From: Methanobrevibacter ruminantium
GTDB taxonomy: Archaea; Methanobacteriota; Methanobacteria; Methanobacteriales; Methanobacteriaceae
Direction: 5' to 3'
Assembly (NCBI RefSeq): GCF_016294135.1
Contig: NZ_JAEDCO010000001.1
Span: forward strand, 62,001 to 126,000
Length of the DNA: 64,000 bases
Shown here: one piece after another, positions 45,596 to 53,513 of the stretch
How the letters are laid out: every line of letters begins with the position of its first letter
Numbering within the stretch: the stretch's first letter is position 1
Notes under the pieces: generated by a model
Told to the model about the DNA's origin: nothing
Databases searched by the model: none
What the model saw: only the letters and a program-made list of their open reading frames with translations
Program-made: the position numbers and the translations under genes

Positions 45596-46954
45596 TTAAT
45601 AAACATCCTTTTTCATGACTTCCCTTAATACTGCAGTTGCATAGGAACCCTTGTCAATGGAAAACTCACACATTACACCATCTTCCACAGCTTTAGCACT
45701 TGCATCCCATACCTGAAATCTCATAGCTCTTCTCAAGCCATGACTTCCTAAACGAGGCATTTTAGGAACTTCAAAATCAGCTTTAGTTAGTCCATAACTG
45801 TCTAAAATAACCTCTTCCATCTTACCTACTTCTCCACCTGCAAATGGAACTTTTGTACCATATAATGGACAGGTCTGGTTTATTTCAAAGGAGGATACCA
45901 TTTCCTGAAACTCTTCCTTGGTCTTATCCCTTACGATACGTTCTTCTTTGTCTATAACGATATCGCCTTCAATGTATTTGTCCATTCCCATAGCTACCCT
46001 TTCACTTACTGCTGCATTGAACAAAAATGATTGGTAAGCATGAACAAACATTCTTTGAAGCGGCTTTGGAAGTGCATGAATGGCATTCTTATATGCTTTA
46101 TCTGATAATTCCACTTGAGATTTATCCACTTCATCAGGTTCGATTCCTTCCTTTTCAGCAATCTTTCTAATCGCTCTTTTCTCTTCCTTGATGAGAACCT
46201 TAAGCATCATCTTTTCATAACGCATTCCGGGATGCATCAATTCCAAGGACTTTTCCCATTCTCCATCATCATAAGCTTGACGAGCTGCTCTAGCTTCTTC
46301 ACCTTCTTCTGGAGAAGGATTACCAATATATCTTCTTACAGCTTCCTTTAATTCATTTTGAATGAGAGCCTCACCAACCAAATGAGTGTTGGTTCTTGGC
46401 TTTCCAAACCTTTGCCAACCGAAGTAATTAGGAACGCCTGTTTTCTCAAGAGTCTTTAAAATGGCATCTGCTCTTTTAGCTGCATCTTCAATAGCTAATC
46501 TTCTTTCTTCAGCATCTTCTGATTCCATTCCATCGATATCTTTTACAAGGATTCTGAATTTGTTTCCTTTTAATTGACCCATTCTTAACTTTTTTCTTCC
46601 TCTTACAACCTTTAGGAATTCTGTGTTGTGAATGGTTCCTTCCAATGCCTTGACTTGATTGAACTGCTCTTCAGAATCCATATTAGCTATGCAGATCCAT
46701 TGGCGGGTAATGGCTTTCTTGTCTTTCATTCCTGCAAAACCCATTCTTTTTCTGTCAATATGAAGGTCTCTTGCAATATCAAGCAAAACATCAAGAGTGG
46801 TTCTTCCCAATTTCTCAATCCAAATGTAAATGTTTGGACCTTTTCCATCTGGAATCACTTCAGGGATTTCCTCAACATAAAAGTCTTCCCATCTGTTTCT
46901 TATTGTTCCACCGATACCTTCTTCCTTTGTTACGTAAGTGTTTGCATTAAGCAT
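45596..46954 (-). CDS. truD: tRNA pseudouridine(13) synthase
   Basis: Isomerises uridine 13 of tRNA (or similar targets) to pseudouridine. About 452 residues, TruD family. The catalytic aspartate is in GFAGMKDKKAITRQW near residues 75-89. The TRUD insertion domain follows, and NYFGWQRFGKPRTNTHLVGE near 180 is a strong family block. Start chosen at the ATG at 46954, with GAGG 7 nt upstream; the ATG at 46960 directly abuts that site. Three tandem 19-bp repeats lie just upstream. Confidence 0.93.
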   Translation of the reverse strand: MLNANTYVTKEEGIGGTIRNRWEDFYVEEIPEVIPDGKGPNIYIWIEKLGRTTLDVLLDIARDLHIDRKRMGFAGMKDKKAITRQWICIANMDSEEQFNQVKALEGTIHNTEFLKVVRGRKKLRMGQLKGNKFRILVKDIDGMESEDAEERRLAIEDAAKRADAILKTLEKTGVPNYFGWQRFGKPRTNTHLVGEALIQNELKEAVRRYIGNPSPEEGEEARAARQAYDDGEWEKSLELMHPGMRYEKMMLKVLIKEEKRAIRKIAEKEGIEPDEVDKSQVELSDKAYKNAIHALPKPLQRMFVHAYQSFLFNAAVSERVAMGMDKYIEGDIVIDKEERIVRDKTKEEFQEMVSSFEINQTCPLYGTKVPFAGGEVGKMEEVILDSYGLTKADFEVPKMPRLGSHGLRRAMRFQVWDASAKAVEDGVMCEFSIDKGSYATAVLREVMKKDVY

Positions 46955-46993
46955 AGCCATTCCTCTTGAATAAAATGATAAATATAAATTAAT

Positions 46994-47050
46994 GATTATT
47001 AATTCCTTAAAAGATTATTAATTCCTTAAAAGATTATTAATTCCTTAAAA
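46994..47050. repeat. Three exact tandem copies of a 19-bp repeat
   Basis: GATTATTAATTCCTTAAAA occurs three times head to tail (46994, 47013, 47032) in the 120-bp gap between truD and tRNA-Arg. It lies in the leader/promoter of truD and downstream of the tRNA 3' end. No spacers, so not CRISPR. Confidence 0.85.
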
Positions 47051-47080
47051 AAGCTAAAATCAGTCATTAAATATAAAAAA

Positions 47081-47154
47081 TGCCCTGGCCGGGATTTGAA
47101 CCCGGGGAATGGGATCCGCAGTCCCACGTGTTATCCAAGCTACACCACCAGGGC
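47081..47154 (-). tRNA. tRNA-Arg (anticodon GCG)
   Basis: A 74-nt cloverleaf on the minus strand: acceptor GCCCTGG/CCAGGGC, D-stem GTGT/ACAC, anticodon stem TGGGA/TCCCA with loop CTGCGGA (anticodon GCG, reading CGC/CGT), T-stem CCGGG/CCCGG with loop TTCAAAT, discriminator A. CCA is not encoded. A TTTTTTATATTTA run follows the 3' end as likely terminator. Confidence 0.93.
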
Positions 47155-47292
47155 AGGAACAAATGAAAAATAGTTTGAATATGAAAAAGATTAATTCTCT
47201 TAACCCTTTAACTTATTATAATATGTTAATTCAAATATATAAATCTTAGGTAGAAGAAATTAAAGATTTGATAGAATTAATGATTGAATTGC

Positions 47293-47748
47293 TCAAAAGA
47301 CATACAATTTATAGGAATAGTTTCCATAGTTCCTAATAGCTACATTAACTCTCCTTGAACTTGAATAATCTCCATTTGAAGATAATATCTCTCCATTCAA
47401 CTGATTGGTTTCAACAAAGGAATAATGATGCCTATCATCAAAATAAACCATAAAGAGCTCATCCAAAATAGCTTTAACTTCCCTTCTTGAAGCGATTGAA
47501 TTATTGTTTTCAGATAAGATATAAGTTATTCTCTCTAAGACAGTGTAATCCCTGCCATCTACTTTTGAGGACATGATTTCCATAATGTCCTGGCTTGTCT
47601 TAAAATCATTGCTTTCTTCACTTAAACTTGGAATTTCTATATCAATCATCATATTTAAAGCCATCAAAACCATTAAAAGTATGAAAATGGAAAGCATTGC
47701 ATCTGCCAAAGATACAAATCCCTTATTGTCCTTGATTAAATTAAACAT
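47293..47748 (-). CDS. Hypothetical membrane-anchored protein, prepilin-like N-terminus
   Basis: A 151-residue protein beginning MFNLIKDNKGFVSLADAML with a single hydrophobic helix at about 10-33, and the rest outside. A short basic leader ending in Gly before a hydrophobic stretch recalls type IV prepilins, and the small extracytoplasmic domain is consistent, but a conserved Glu at +5 is absent, so this is tentative. The C-terminal part has RRVNVAIRNYGNYSYKLYVF beta-rich sequence. Standalone; function unknown. Confidence 0.55.
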   Translation of the reverse strand: MFNLIKDNKGFVSLADAMLSIFILLMVLMALNMMIDIEIPSLSEESNDFKTSQDIMEIMSSKVDGRDYTVLERITYILSENNNSIASRREVKAILDELFMVYFDDRHHYSFVETNQLNGEILSSNGDYSSSRRVNVAIRNYGNYSYKLYVF

Positions 47749-47918
47749 AAGCTCACATAAATTATTGTAAAATATTGTAAAATTATATTTGATTTAATCT
47801 TATAAAAAGCTTTTTAAAGCATTAAAATGACTTTAATATTGATTTAAGATTGAAATATTGATTTAAATTACAATAATGATTAAATTGAAAAATAAAAATA
47901 AAATAAAGAAAAATAGAT

Positions 47919-47980
47919 AAAATAAATAAAATAATTAAAATAAATAAAATAATTAAAATAAATAAAATAATTAAAATAAA
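47919..47980. repeat. 18-bp tandem AT repeat, 3.4 copies
   Basis: AAAATAAATAAAATAATT occurs at 47919, 47937 and 47955, plus a partial fourth copy. It lies downstream of the methyltransferase gene and upstream of the prepilin-like gene. Low-complexity slippage repeat. Confidence 0.8.
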
Positions 47981-48014
47981 ATTTAAAAAAAAATAATAAT
48001 TAAAAATGTTTAAC

Positions 48015-48704
48015 TCATTTTATAGCAGTTATGGTCATCCATTGAACGAATCTGTCTGAAAGTGAAAAGTGATCATAATCATCATCAATTGTAATCTCCT
48101 TTCCATCATATTTGATTGTCTCTTTTTTGGATTTTCCATCTCTTAAATATGTTTTTATCTCTTTATAATCATTATTCTCTAAAAATTGACACAAATCGGC
48201 ATCAGTATAAGCGGTCATGTTCATTAATCCTCCACATAACCTCATAAAGAACCCTGCACCATTTGTTTCACAGCCAATTAAAAACATTCCTCCAGGTTTA
48301 AGAACTCTTTTAACTTCACCAAATGATTTTTCAATATATGGCCAGAAATAGACAGTTTCAAATGCAGTTACAATATCAAATGTATTGTCTTCAAAAGGCA
48401 AGCTTTGAATATTGCCCTCTAAAACTTCTACACGACCTTGGATAATCAGATCTTTATTTACTTCACGGGAAAGATTTACACTTTCAATACTATAATCTAC
48501 ACCATAAACCTTCTTTGCAGTTTGAGCCATACGATTAATGTTCATCCCTCCACCACAGCCTACATCCAATATAACATCATCTGGAGAGATATCTAAATGT
48601 TTCAATCCCCATAGAGAAACGGGAGTGTGTTCCTTATTCATTGATTTCAGCTGAATATTACCTAATTTACCTTGTGGATTTCCCATATTTTTAAAAAAGC
48701 CCAT
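48015..48704 (-). CDS. Class I SAM-dependent methyltransferase
   Basis: A 229-residue Rossmann-fold methyltransferase (Methyltransf_11/UbiE-like). DVILDVGCGGGMNINRMA near 38-55 is motif I, VYGVDYSIESV near 62 holds the acidic motif II residue, and FDIVTAFETVYFWP near 108 is motif IV region. Small-molecule substrate, not identifiable. AGGTG lies before the ATG. Its promoter carries a DtxR-like element almost identical to that of copZ-copA, so expression probably responds to metal. Confidence 0.85.
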   Translation of the reverse strand: MGFFKNMGNPQGKLGNIQLKSMNKEHTPVSLWGLKHLDISPDDVILDVGCGGGMNINRMAQTAKKVYGVDYSIESVNLSREVNKDLIIQGRVEVLEGNIQSLPFEDNTFDIVTAFETVYFWPYIEKSFGEVKRVLKPGGMFLIGCETNGAGFFMRLCGGLMNMTAYTDADLCQFLENNDYKEIKTYLRDGKSKKETIKYDGKEITIDDDYDHFSLSDRFVQWMTITAIK

Positions 48705-48792
48705 ATTGACACCTATAAATATAATTTCTTAATTTAGATTTCTTTGTTTAATATAGAAAATTTAACATCTAATTAAATATTTTAAATAATAG

Positions 48793-48820
48793 AATATAAA
48801 GTTTTGGTATACCTAAATAT
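48793..48820 (-). promoter_or_regulatory. DtxR-like operator upstream of the methyltransferase
   Basis: On the minus strand TTTAGGTATACCAAA (48803-48817) is followed by the TATA-like ACTTTATATT (48793-48802). The 28 bp match the copZ upstream element at all but one position (A instead of G on the plus strand). The palindrome here is slightly better (GGTATACC perfect core). Expected leader about 65 nt. Confidence 0.6.
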
Positions 48821-48939
48821 ATTTATGAATAAATATATTATGACTTTAATAAAAATATAATAAGGAACATTTTGCATACAAAATAAAAAAAAAAATAGAG
48901 CCGCATTTGTTCTTAAACTAAAGTTTTAATAAAAGATTA

Positions 48940-49329
48940 TTAATCAGATGAAAATTTTAATCCTTCTGATTCCATTAACTTGACATTTTTCTGAACTTCA
49001 GTTCTATACCATTGCCTTAATTCCAACTCCTCATCATCTAATGAACTGGTATCAAGGGTATCAAAATATTTTATGTTGCGTTCCATAATGCTTAGGTTAT
49101 TGAGCCTATTTGGAGGTACCTTCATAGGATCCTTTTTGTACAATAATATTACATAAATCGCCATGGAACAGGAGGCAAAATAGGAATCATGGAAATGATC
49201 AACAAATTTATCTACAATTGATTTCATATTTTCCAAATTGTTGGCTTCATATTCTGCTTTAAAGTCTCTAGCCAAATCCAATTCATTATATTTTTTAAAG
49301 CTTCCAATAATGTTTCCAATTAAGCCCAT
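48940..49329 (-). CDS. Hypothetical protein, 129 residues
   Basis: Not recognised. Soluble, mostly helical, acidic and basic clusters mixed; begins MGLIGNIIGSFKKYNELD and ends with a charged helix. No cysteine motif, signal peptide or membrane helix. AAGGCG lies upstream of the ATG. Surrounded by the methyltransferase (235 bp away) and a PNPOx-like gene (71 bp upstream), all on the minus strand. Confidence 0.6.
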   Translation of the reverse strand: MGLIGNIIGSFKKYNELDLARDFKAEYEANNLENMKSIVDKFVDHFHDSYFASCSMAIYVILLYKKDPMKVPPNRLNNLSIMERNIKYFDTLDTSSLDDEELELRQWYRTEVQKNVKLMESEGLKFSSD

Positions 49330-49400
49330 AAATAACGCCTTTTTAAAAAGAATTAAAAAAAGATAAGATAAAAAATAAAAAAATAAAAAAAGTAAATTAA

Positions 49401-49811
49401 TTAGAAATTATATGATTCATTGATTTTACCGGTTACATCACGAATTTCAGCAGTAGCTTCTTCCAAGTGGAAAATAGCCATTTTAAAACCGGTTTCATCA
49501 TTATAGATTCCTTGCAAGAACTCATTTCCTGCAACTATAGCATCTGCAATATCATAGGTTTCTTCAAATACAGCTTTTCCATAGTATCTTAAGAAATCAG
49601 TTTCTACAAGCGCTACAATTTCAACATAAGGATTTGCTTCCATTTGTTTGTATACGTCCTTATGGTTTCCTACACCGAAGTAAATCTTACCATCTTTGAG
49701 GAGATGGAAACCTAAAGGTCTGTTCTTTGGTTTGTCTCCATCAACAGTTGCCAAGAAAAATACGCCTGCTTCATTCATGAATTCATCTATTCTTTCTGCA
49801 CCTTCTGCCAT
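49401..49811 (-). CDS. Pyridoxamine 5'-phosphate oxidase-like flavin-binding protein
   Basis: A 136-residue split-barrel protein. GVFFLATVDGDKPKNRPLGFHLLKDGKIYFG (in part) at about 16-46 and KDVYKQMEANPYVEI are typical of the small PNPOx-like/FMN-binding group. Cofactor could be FMN or F420; reaction unknown. AGGTGA lies before the ATG. A second, longer family member is at 16487. Confidence 0.82.
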   Translation of the reverse strand: MAEGAERIDEFMNEAGVFFLATVDGDKPKNRPLGFHLLKDGKIYFGVGNHKDVYKQMEANPYVEIVALVETDFLRYYGKAVFEETYDIADAIVAGNEFLQGIYNDETGFKMAIFHLEEATAEIRDVTGKINESYNF

Positions 49812-49919
49812 TTATATCACCTATTTAATTTTAAGAATAAAAATCTATAAAAATAAAAAATTTATAAAAAATTAAAATAATAAACCATTGAAATTATTAA
49901 AATTAATTAATAAATAAAA

Positions 49920-51293
49920 TTATTTATTATTAGATAAAATATAATCAATAACTCTTTCTTTTTTCTTAATGGAATTATCAGCTGCCTTTTGAACCTTTTC
50001 TTTCATGATTTCAAAGTCTTCAGGGGTCGTATCTCCAACCAATTTCTTGATTTTAGTGTATGCAGCTTCTCTAAATAAGGGAACTAAAGTTTCTTCTGTT
50101 CCATCTTCCTTAAGTAGTATAGGAGAACCCTTATTGTTTACCTCACCGATTTCTGTAATGTACACTCCCACATCAGAAACTACTTTTTTAACATCCTCAA
50201 CAATTTCTGGAGGAACTACAAGCATAAGTGAATCAGTGGAAACTCCAAGAGGATCAATATCCAAATCTTCAAGCATATTCAATACATTCGGCGCTACAGT
50301 GGACTTGATCTTGTCATGATAGAACTCCAATCCTACACCAGTTGTTTCACAAATCTCGTGAGCATCCCCTCTAAGACCACCATTGGTTACATCAGTCATT
50401 GCATGAACGTGTTTTACTAAATCTGCTGCAAACAATGCCTTGGATGCCTTTACAAAACTGATGTTCATTGTATCCCATACAACATCAAAGTAACCGTTAT
50501 AAAGTGCAGTTGTGGTGATTGTTCCACCACCAGCACCTTCAGTCATAAGAATGATATCTCCTTCAGTTGCTCCTTTCCTTGCAGTTGGAGGATACTGTGA
50601 AACTCCTACACTTCCAACACAGCTGACTAACCTATCACCAAGCACCATATCTCCACCTACACGCAAGGTACTTCCTGCTACAAGAGGAACATCAATTAGT
50701 TCAGATACTGCACATACCCCTGCAGTATAGTCAAACAATTTACCGATATCCCCATCATCTGCAAGATGAAGATCGCTTAGAATAGCCACTGGATCTGCAC
50801 CCATTACACAGACATCCCTTAAAGTAGCTCTAGTAACATGGAATCCGCCTAAAAATGGATATTCACTTAATCTTGAATGAATTCCATCAACAGCAGTGGT
50901 TATATAAACATCATCTCCAGGAGCAGGTACTTTTACCACTCCCCCATCATCTTGAGCATTTGGATCCACTACAGACTGAACCTTTGTACTTTTAACAATC
51001 TCTGCAATCTTTCTGTGTACAAAGAAGTCACCTGCACCACGTGAACCTACACCCATCTTTCCCATGCCAACATTAGCCTTTGGCACGGTGATGATGTCCT
51101 TTAAGAATTCATCTTCAGTATTATTGAGTTCAAGTGTGGTTTTCACCTCATCAATGACACTTTCAGCCATCAATATTGAATGTTCATCTGAAATGTCCTT
51201 AAATTCCTTTATTCTTTCTGCGAGGATTGACTTAAGCTCTTCTTCATCTTCACCTTTAGTAATTCTTCCTCTTACAAAACCTTCTATATCCAT
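49920..51293 (-). CDS. AIR synthase-related protein (PurM/HypE superfamily)
   Basis: A 457-residue ATP-dependent PurM-like protein with both halves. The N-terminal ATP-binding half has GMGKMGVGSRGAGDF, VYITTAVDGIHSRL and VTRATLRDVCVMGADPVAILSDLHLAD (in part). The C-terminal half has VHAMTDVTNGGLRGDAHEICE. An extra N-terminal helical segment of about 70 residues and a basic C-terminal tail set it apart from PurM, HypE and ThiL. Related proteins in methanogens are uncharacterised. GGTG precedes the ATG. A ferredoxin gene lies 54 bp downstream of its start side, divergent in function but on the same strand. Confidence 0.78.
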   Translation of the reverse strand: MDIEGFVRGRITKGEDEEELKSILAERIKEFKDISDEHSILMAESVIDEVKTTLELNNTEDEFLKDIITVPKANVGMGKMGVGSRGAGDFFVHRKIAEIVKSTKVQSVVDPNAQDDGGVVKVPAPGDDVYITTAVDGIHSRLSEYPFLGGFHVTRATLRDVCVMGADPVAILSDLHLADDGDIGKLFDYTAGVCAVSELIDVPLVAGSTLRVGGDMVLGDRLVSCVGSVGVSQYPPTARKGATEGDIILMTEGAGGGTITTTALYNGYFDVVWDTMNISFVKASKALFAADLVKHVHAMTDVTNGGLRGDAHEICETTGVGLEFYHDKIKSTVAPNVLNMLEDLDIDPLGVSTDSLMLVVPPEIVEDVKKVVSDVGVYITEIGEVNNKGSPILLKEDGTEETLVPLFREAAYTKIKKLVGDTTPEDFEIMKEKVQKAADNSIKKKERVIDYILSNNK

Positions 51294-51347
51294 GTTTACA
51301 CCATTTAGATAAAATATTAATTAACAATTTAAAAAATATGATTAAAA

Positions 51348-51605
51348 TTATGATTTGAAATTAACGAAATTTATACATTCATTCGGACAAGCTGCAACGC
51401 ATACCTTACAGTCTCTGCAAATGTAATCCTCTTTAAGTGATGATTTCCCATCCATAATAACAAAACTGTTGTTTGGACAGACTGAAACGCATCTTTGGCA
51501 AGCTTTACAGTTTTCTCTATTGATTTCAATATGAGATTCTGCTAAATCTTTTTCCTTCTTTTTTTCTTCAACATTATCTTTCTTAAAAAATGAAAATAAT
51601 CCCAT
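51348..51605 (-). CDS. 2[4Fe-4S] ferredoxin-domain protein
   Basis: An 85-residue electron carrier. Cluster ligands: Cys33, 36, 39 and 43 (CKACQRCVSVCP) and Cys63, 66, 69 and 73 (CRDCKVCVAACP). Between them lies a short hairpin MDGKSSLKED. A 20-residue lysine/glutamate-rich N-terminal extension (FKKDNVEEKKKEKD) is unusual for a plain ferredoxin and may anchor or dock it. It lies 54 bp upstream of the AIR synthase-like gene on the same strand, so they are probably co-transcribed. Confidence 0.88.
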   Translation of the reverse strand: MGLFSFFKKDNVEEKKKEKDLAESHIEINRENCKACQRCVSVCPNNSFVIMDGKSSLKEDYICRDCKVCVAACPNECINFVNFKS

Positions 51606-51809
51606 GAACTTACTTTATTAAAACAAATTAATAAGTTTTTATCAATTAAGTTAAAAAAATGCAAAAAGAAGAAAATAAAATATTAAGATAAAAAATGGTG
51701 AGCAGAAAAAAAATAAAATATTAAGATAAAAAGACACCCTGATAAAGAAAAAAGTAAAATAAATATGAAATAAAAAAAGAAAAAATAAATTAATAAAATA
51801 AAAAACCAT

Positions 51810-52784
51810 CTATAAACATTTATTATAAAACTCTTCTATTTTATCAAATGGGATTACATCCACCTTATAATACAAATCAGTGTGAACAGCACCAGGAATT
51901 ATCACCAATTCCTTATTGTCACCAGTCAATTTAGCAAATTCATCTTCTGAAAAGTATCTTGAATGAGCATTTTCACCATGAATCATCAAAATAGGAGTTC
52001 TGATTTCATCGCTGTATGCAATGATAGGCTGTGAAATAAAGGACATGCAACCGATTACATTCCAACCATCATTGGAACCTGGAGAACGTGGATGATAACC
52101 TAATTCTTCAATATAATAGTTATGATAATCCACCACAAATTGAGGAAGGTCATCTGTAAGTTCCTTAACCACACCACCAGCTCTTGCATATTCACCATTT
52201 TTATAGTCTTCAGTCCTTTGGTTGTTCAATGCAATTTTCATTTCATATCTAGCGTCTGCATTATCCGCTTCATCATAATACCCTTTAGCATTTATACGAG
52301 TCATGTTATACATTGTAGAAGTTACTGTAGCCTTGATTCTTGTATCAATGCTTGCAGCATTCAATGCCATTCCTCCCCAACCGCAGACTCCTAAAATGCC
52401 TATTCTTTCAGGGTCAACTTCATCATGACAAGACAAGAAATCAACCGCTGCTTGGAAATCCTCTGTATTTATATCAGGAGAGGACATAAAACGAGGATGT
52501 CCTCCGCTTTCACCTGTAAATGATGGGTCAAATGCTATTGTTAAAAATCCTCTTGCAGCAAGTTCCTGGGCATAAAGACCAGAGACCTGTTCTTTTACAG
52601 CACCAAAAGGACCACTTACAGCAATAGCTGCAAATTTGCCTGCCTCACCCTTTGGCTTGTATAAATCAGCAGCTAAAGTGATTCCATATCTATTTACAAA
52701 TGTGACCTTTTCATGACCCACATCATCTCTTTTTGGGAAAACCTTATCCCATTCCTGTGTTAACTCTAATTTTTCACATTCCAT
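51810..52784 (-). CDS. Alpha/beta hydrolase (dienelactone-hydrolase-like)
   Basis: A 324-residue alpha/beta hydrolase. The nucleophile elbow GVCGWGGMALNAA near residue 130 is unusual: Cys or Trp flank where Ser is expected (GxCxGG type), as in dienelactone-hydrolase-like members with a cysteine nucleophile. The catalytic acid/His region is MIHGENAHSRYFSED and IPGAVHTDLYY near the end. Substrate unknown. AAAGGATGA lies before the ATG. It follows a cupin gene by 42 bp; such hydrolase plus cupin pairs are common in anaerobes. Confidence 0.8.
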   Translation of the reverse strand: MECEKLELTQEWDKVFPKRDDVGHEKVTFVNRYGITLAADLYKPKGEAGKFAAIAVSGPFGAVKEQVSGLYAQELAARGFLTIAFDPSFTGESGGHPRFMSSPDINTEDFQAAVDFLSCHDEVDPERIGILGVCGWGGMALNAASIDTRIKATVTSTMYNMTRINAKGYYDEADNADARYEMKIALNNQRTEDYKNGEYARAGGVVKELTDDLPQFVVDYHNYYIEELGYHPRSPGSNDGWNVIGCMSFISQPIIAYSDEIRTPILMIHGENAHSRYFSEDEFAKLTGDNKELVIIPGAVHTDLYYKVDVIPFDKIEEFYNKCL

Positions 52785-52826
52785 TTTATCATCCTTTTAA
52801 TTATTCATTCTGAATATAATTTATTC

Positions 52827-53263
52827 CTATTCTAATGAATTATAATATTCATCTTCAACTTTTTCTAGCCATTCAGCTTCAGCATCTTCACCAGGAACTT
52901 CAACAGCAATATGTGCAAACCAAGAGTCCTTTTTTGCTCCATGCCAATGCTTCACATTAGGTTGGATTGTAATGACTGTTCCAGGTACAAGACTGACTGG
53001 ATCTTTGCCTTCTTCCTGATACCAACCTTCACCAGCTGTGCAGAGCAATATTTGACCTCCTCACTACTTGCCTTGTGGATGTGCCAGTTATTCCTGCATC
53101 CCGGTTCAAAAGTGACATTTGCTACAAAAACAGCAGATTCACCGATTTCATTTAATGGATTCAAATAGGAATTTCCTATAAAATATTGTGCATAAGCATC
53201 ATTTGGAATGCCAATCCCAAAGGTGTTAGTGTTTTCAAATTCATCTTTATCTAAATATTCCAA
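52827..53263 (-). pseudogene. Cupin-domain protein, frameshifted
   Basis: The TTG start at 53263 is supported by GGAGG 7 nt upstream. The first frame runs NTNTFGIGIPNDAYAQYFIGNSYL and NNWHIHKASS, including the cupin metal histidines, then breaks. The second frame resumes with GGQILLCTAGEGWYQEEG and PGTVITIQPNVKHWHGAKKD and ends at 52827. One missing base near 53057-53062 explains it. The intact product would be a 145-residue cupin of the carboxymuconolactone-decarboxylase-associated type. Co-directional with the alpha/beta hydrolase. Confidence 0.82.
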
Positions 53264-53327
53264 TTAAAAACCTCCTTAGATAAAATTAAATTGAGGATAT
53301 TGAAAAATATTTTTATATATATTGAAG

Positions 53328-53351
53328 ATGAAAATATCTTTCATATATAAA
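53328..53351 (-). promoter_or_regulatory. Palindrome next to TATA box, cupin-hydrolase promoter
   Basis: ATGAAA-ATATC-TTTCAT (53328-53344) abuts the minus-strand TATA box TTTATATA (53344-53351). About 65-80 nt upstream of the cupin start. Candidate operator over the initiation region. Confidence 0.45.
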
Positions 53352-53482
53352 TAGGTTTTTATATTATATAACAATATAGGTAAAGTTAAATAAGTTAATA
53401 ATCGAAAAAATGGGATAATATAATAATACAGAATAAATAATAAAACAATAGAAAGAATAGAAAAAATAAAAATAATTATGAA

Positions 53483-53513
53483 AAAATAGTTTAAAAGTTA
53501 TTTAAACTATTTT
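53483..53513 (-). terminator. Perfect 13-bp terminator overlapping the GGGtGRT stop codon
   Basis: Arms AAAATAGTTTAAA and TTTAAACTATTTT with loop AGTTA. The minus strand continues TTTTTTCATAATTATTTTTATTTTTT (in part). The stop TAG at 53507-53509 lies in the stem. Confidence 0.75.

Noticed and set aside
45564..45600. AT-only inverted repeat between TMEM175 and truD as a terminator
   Set aside because: ATATTTAAAA/TTTTTAAATAT pairs are expected by chance in such AT-rich sequence and no distinct T-tract follows.
11581..47980. Tandem repeats as CRISPR arrays
   Set aside because: Units are 13-19 bp, directly adjacent, with no unique spacers and no cas genes nearby.
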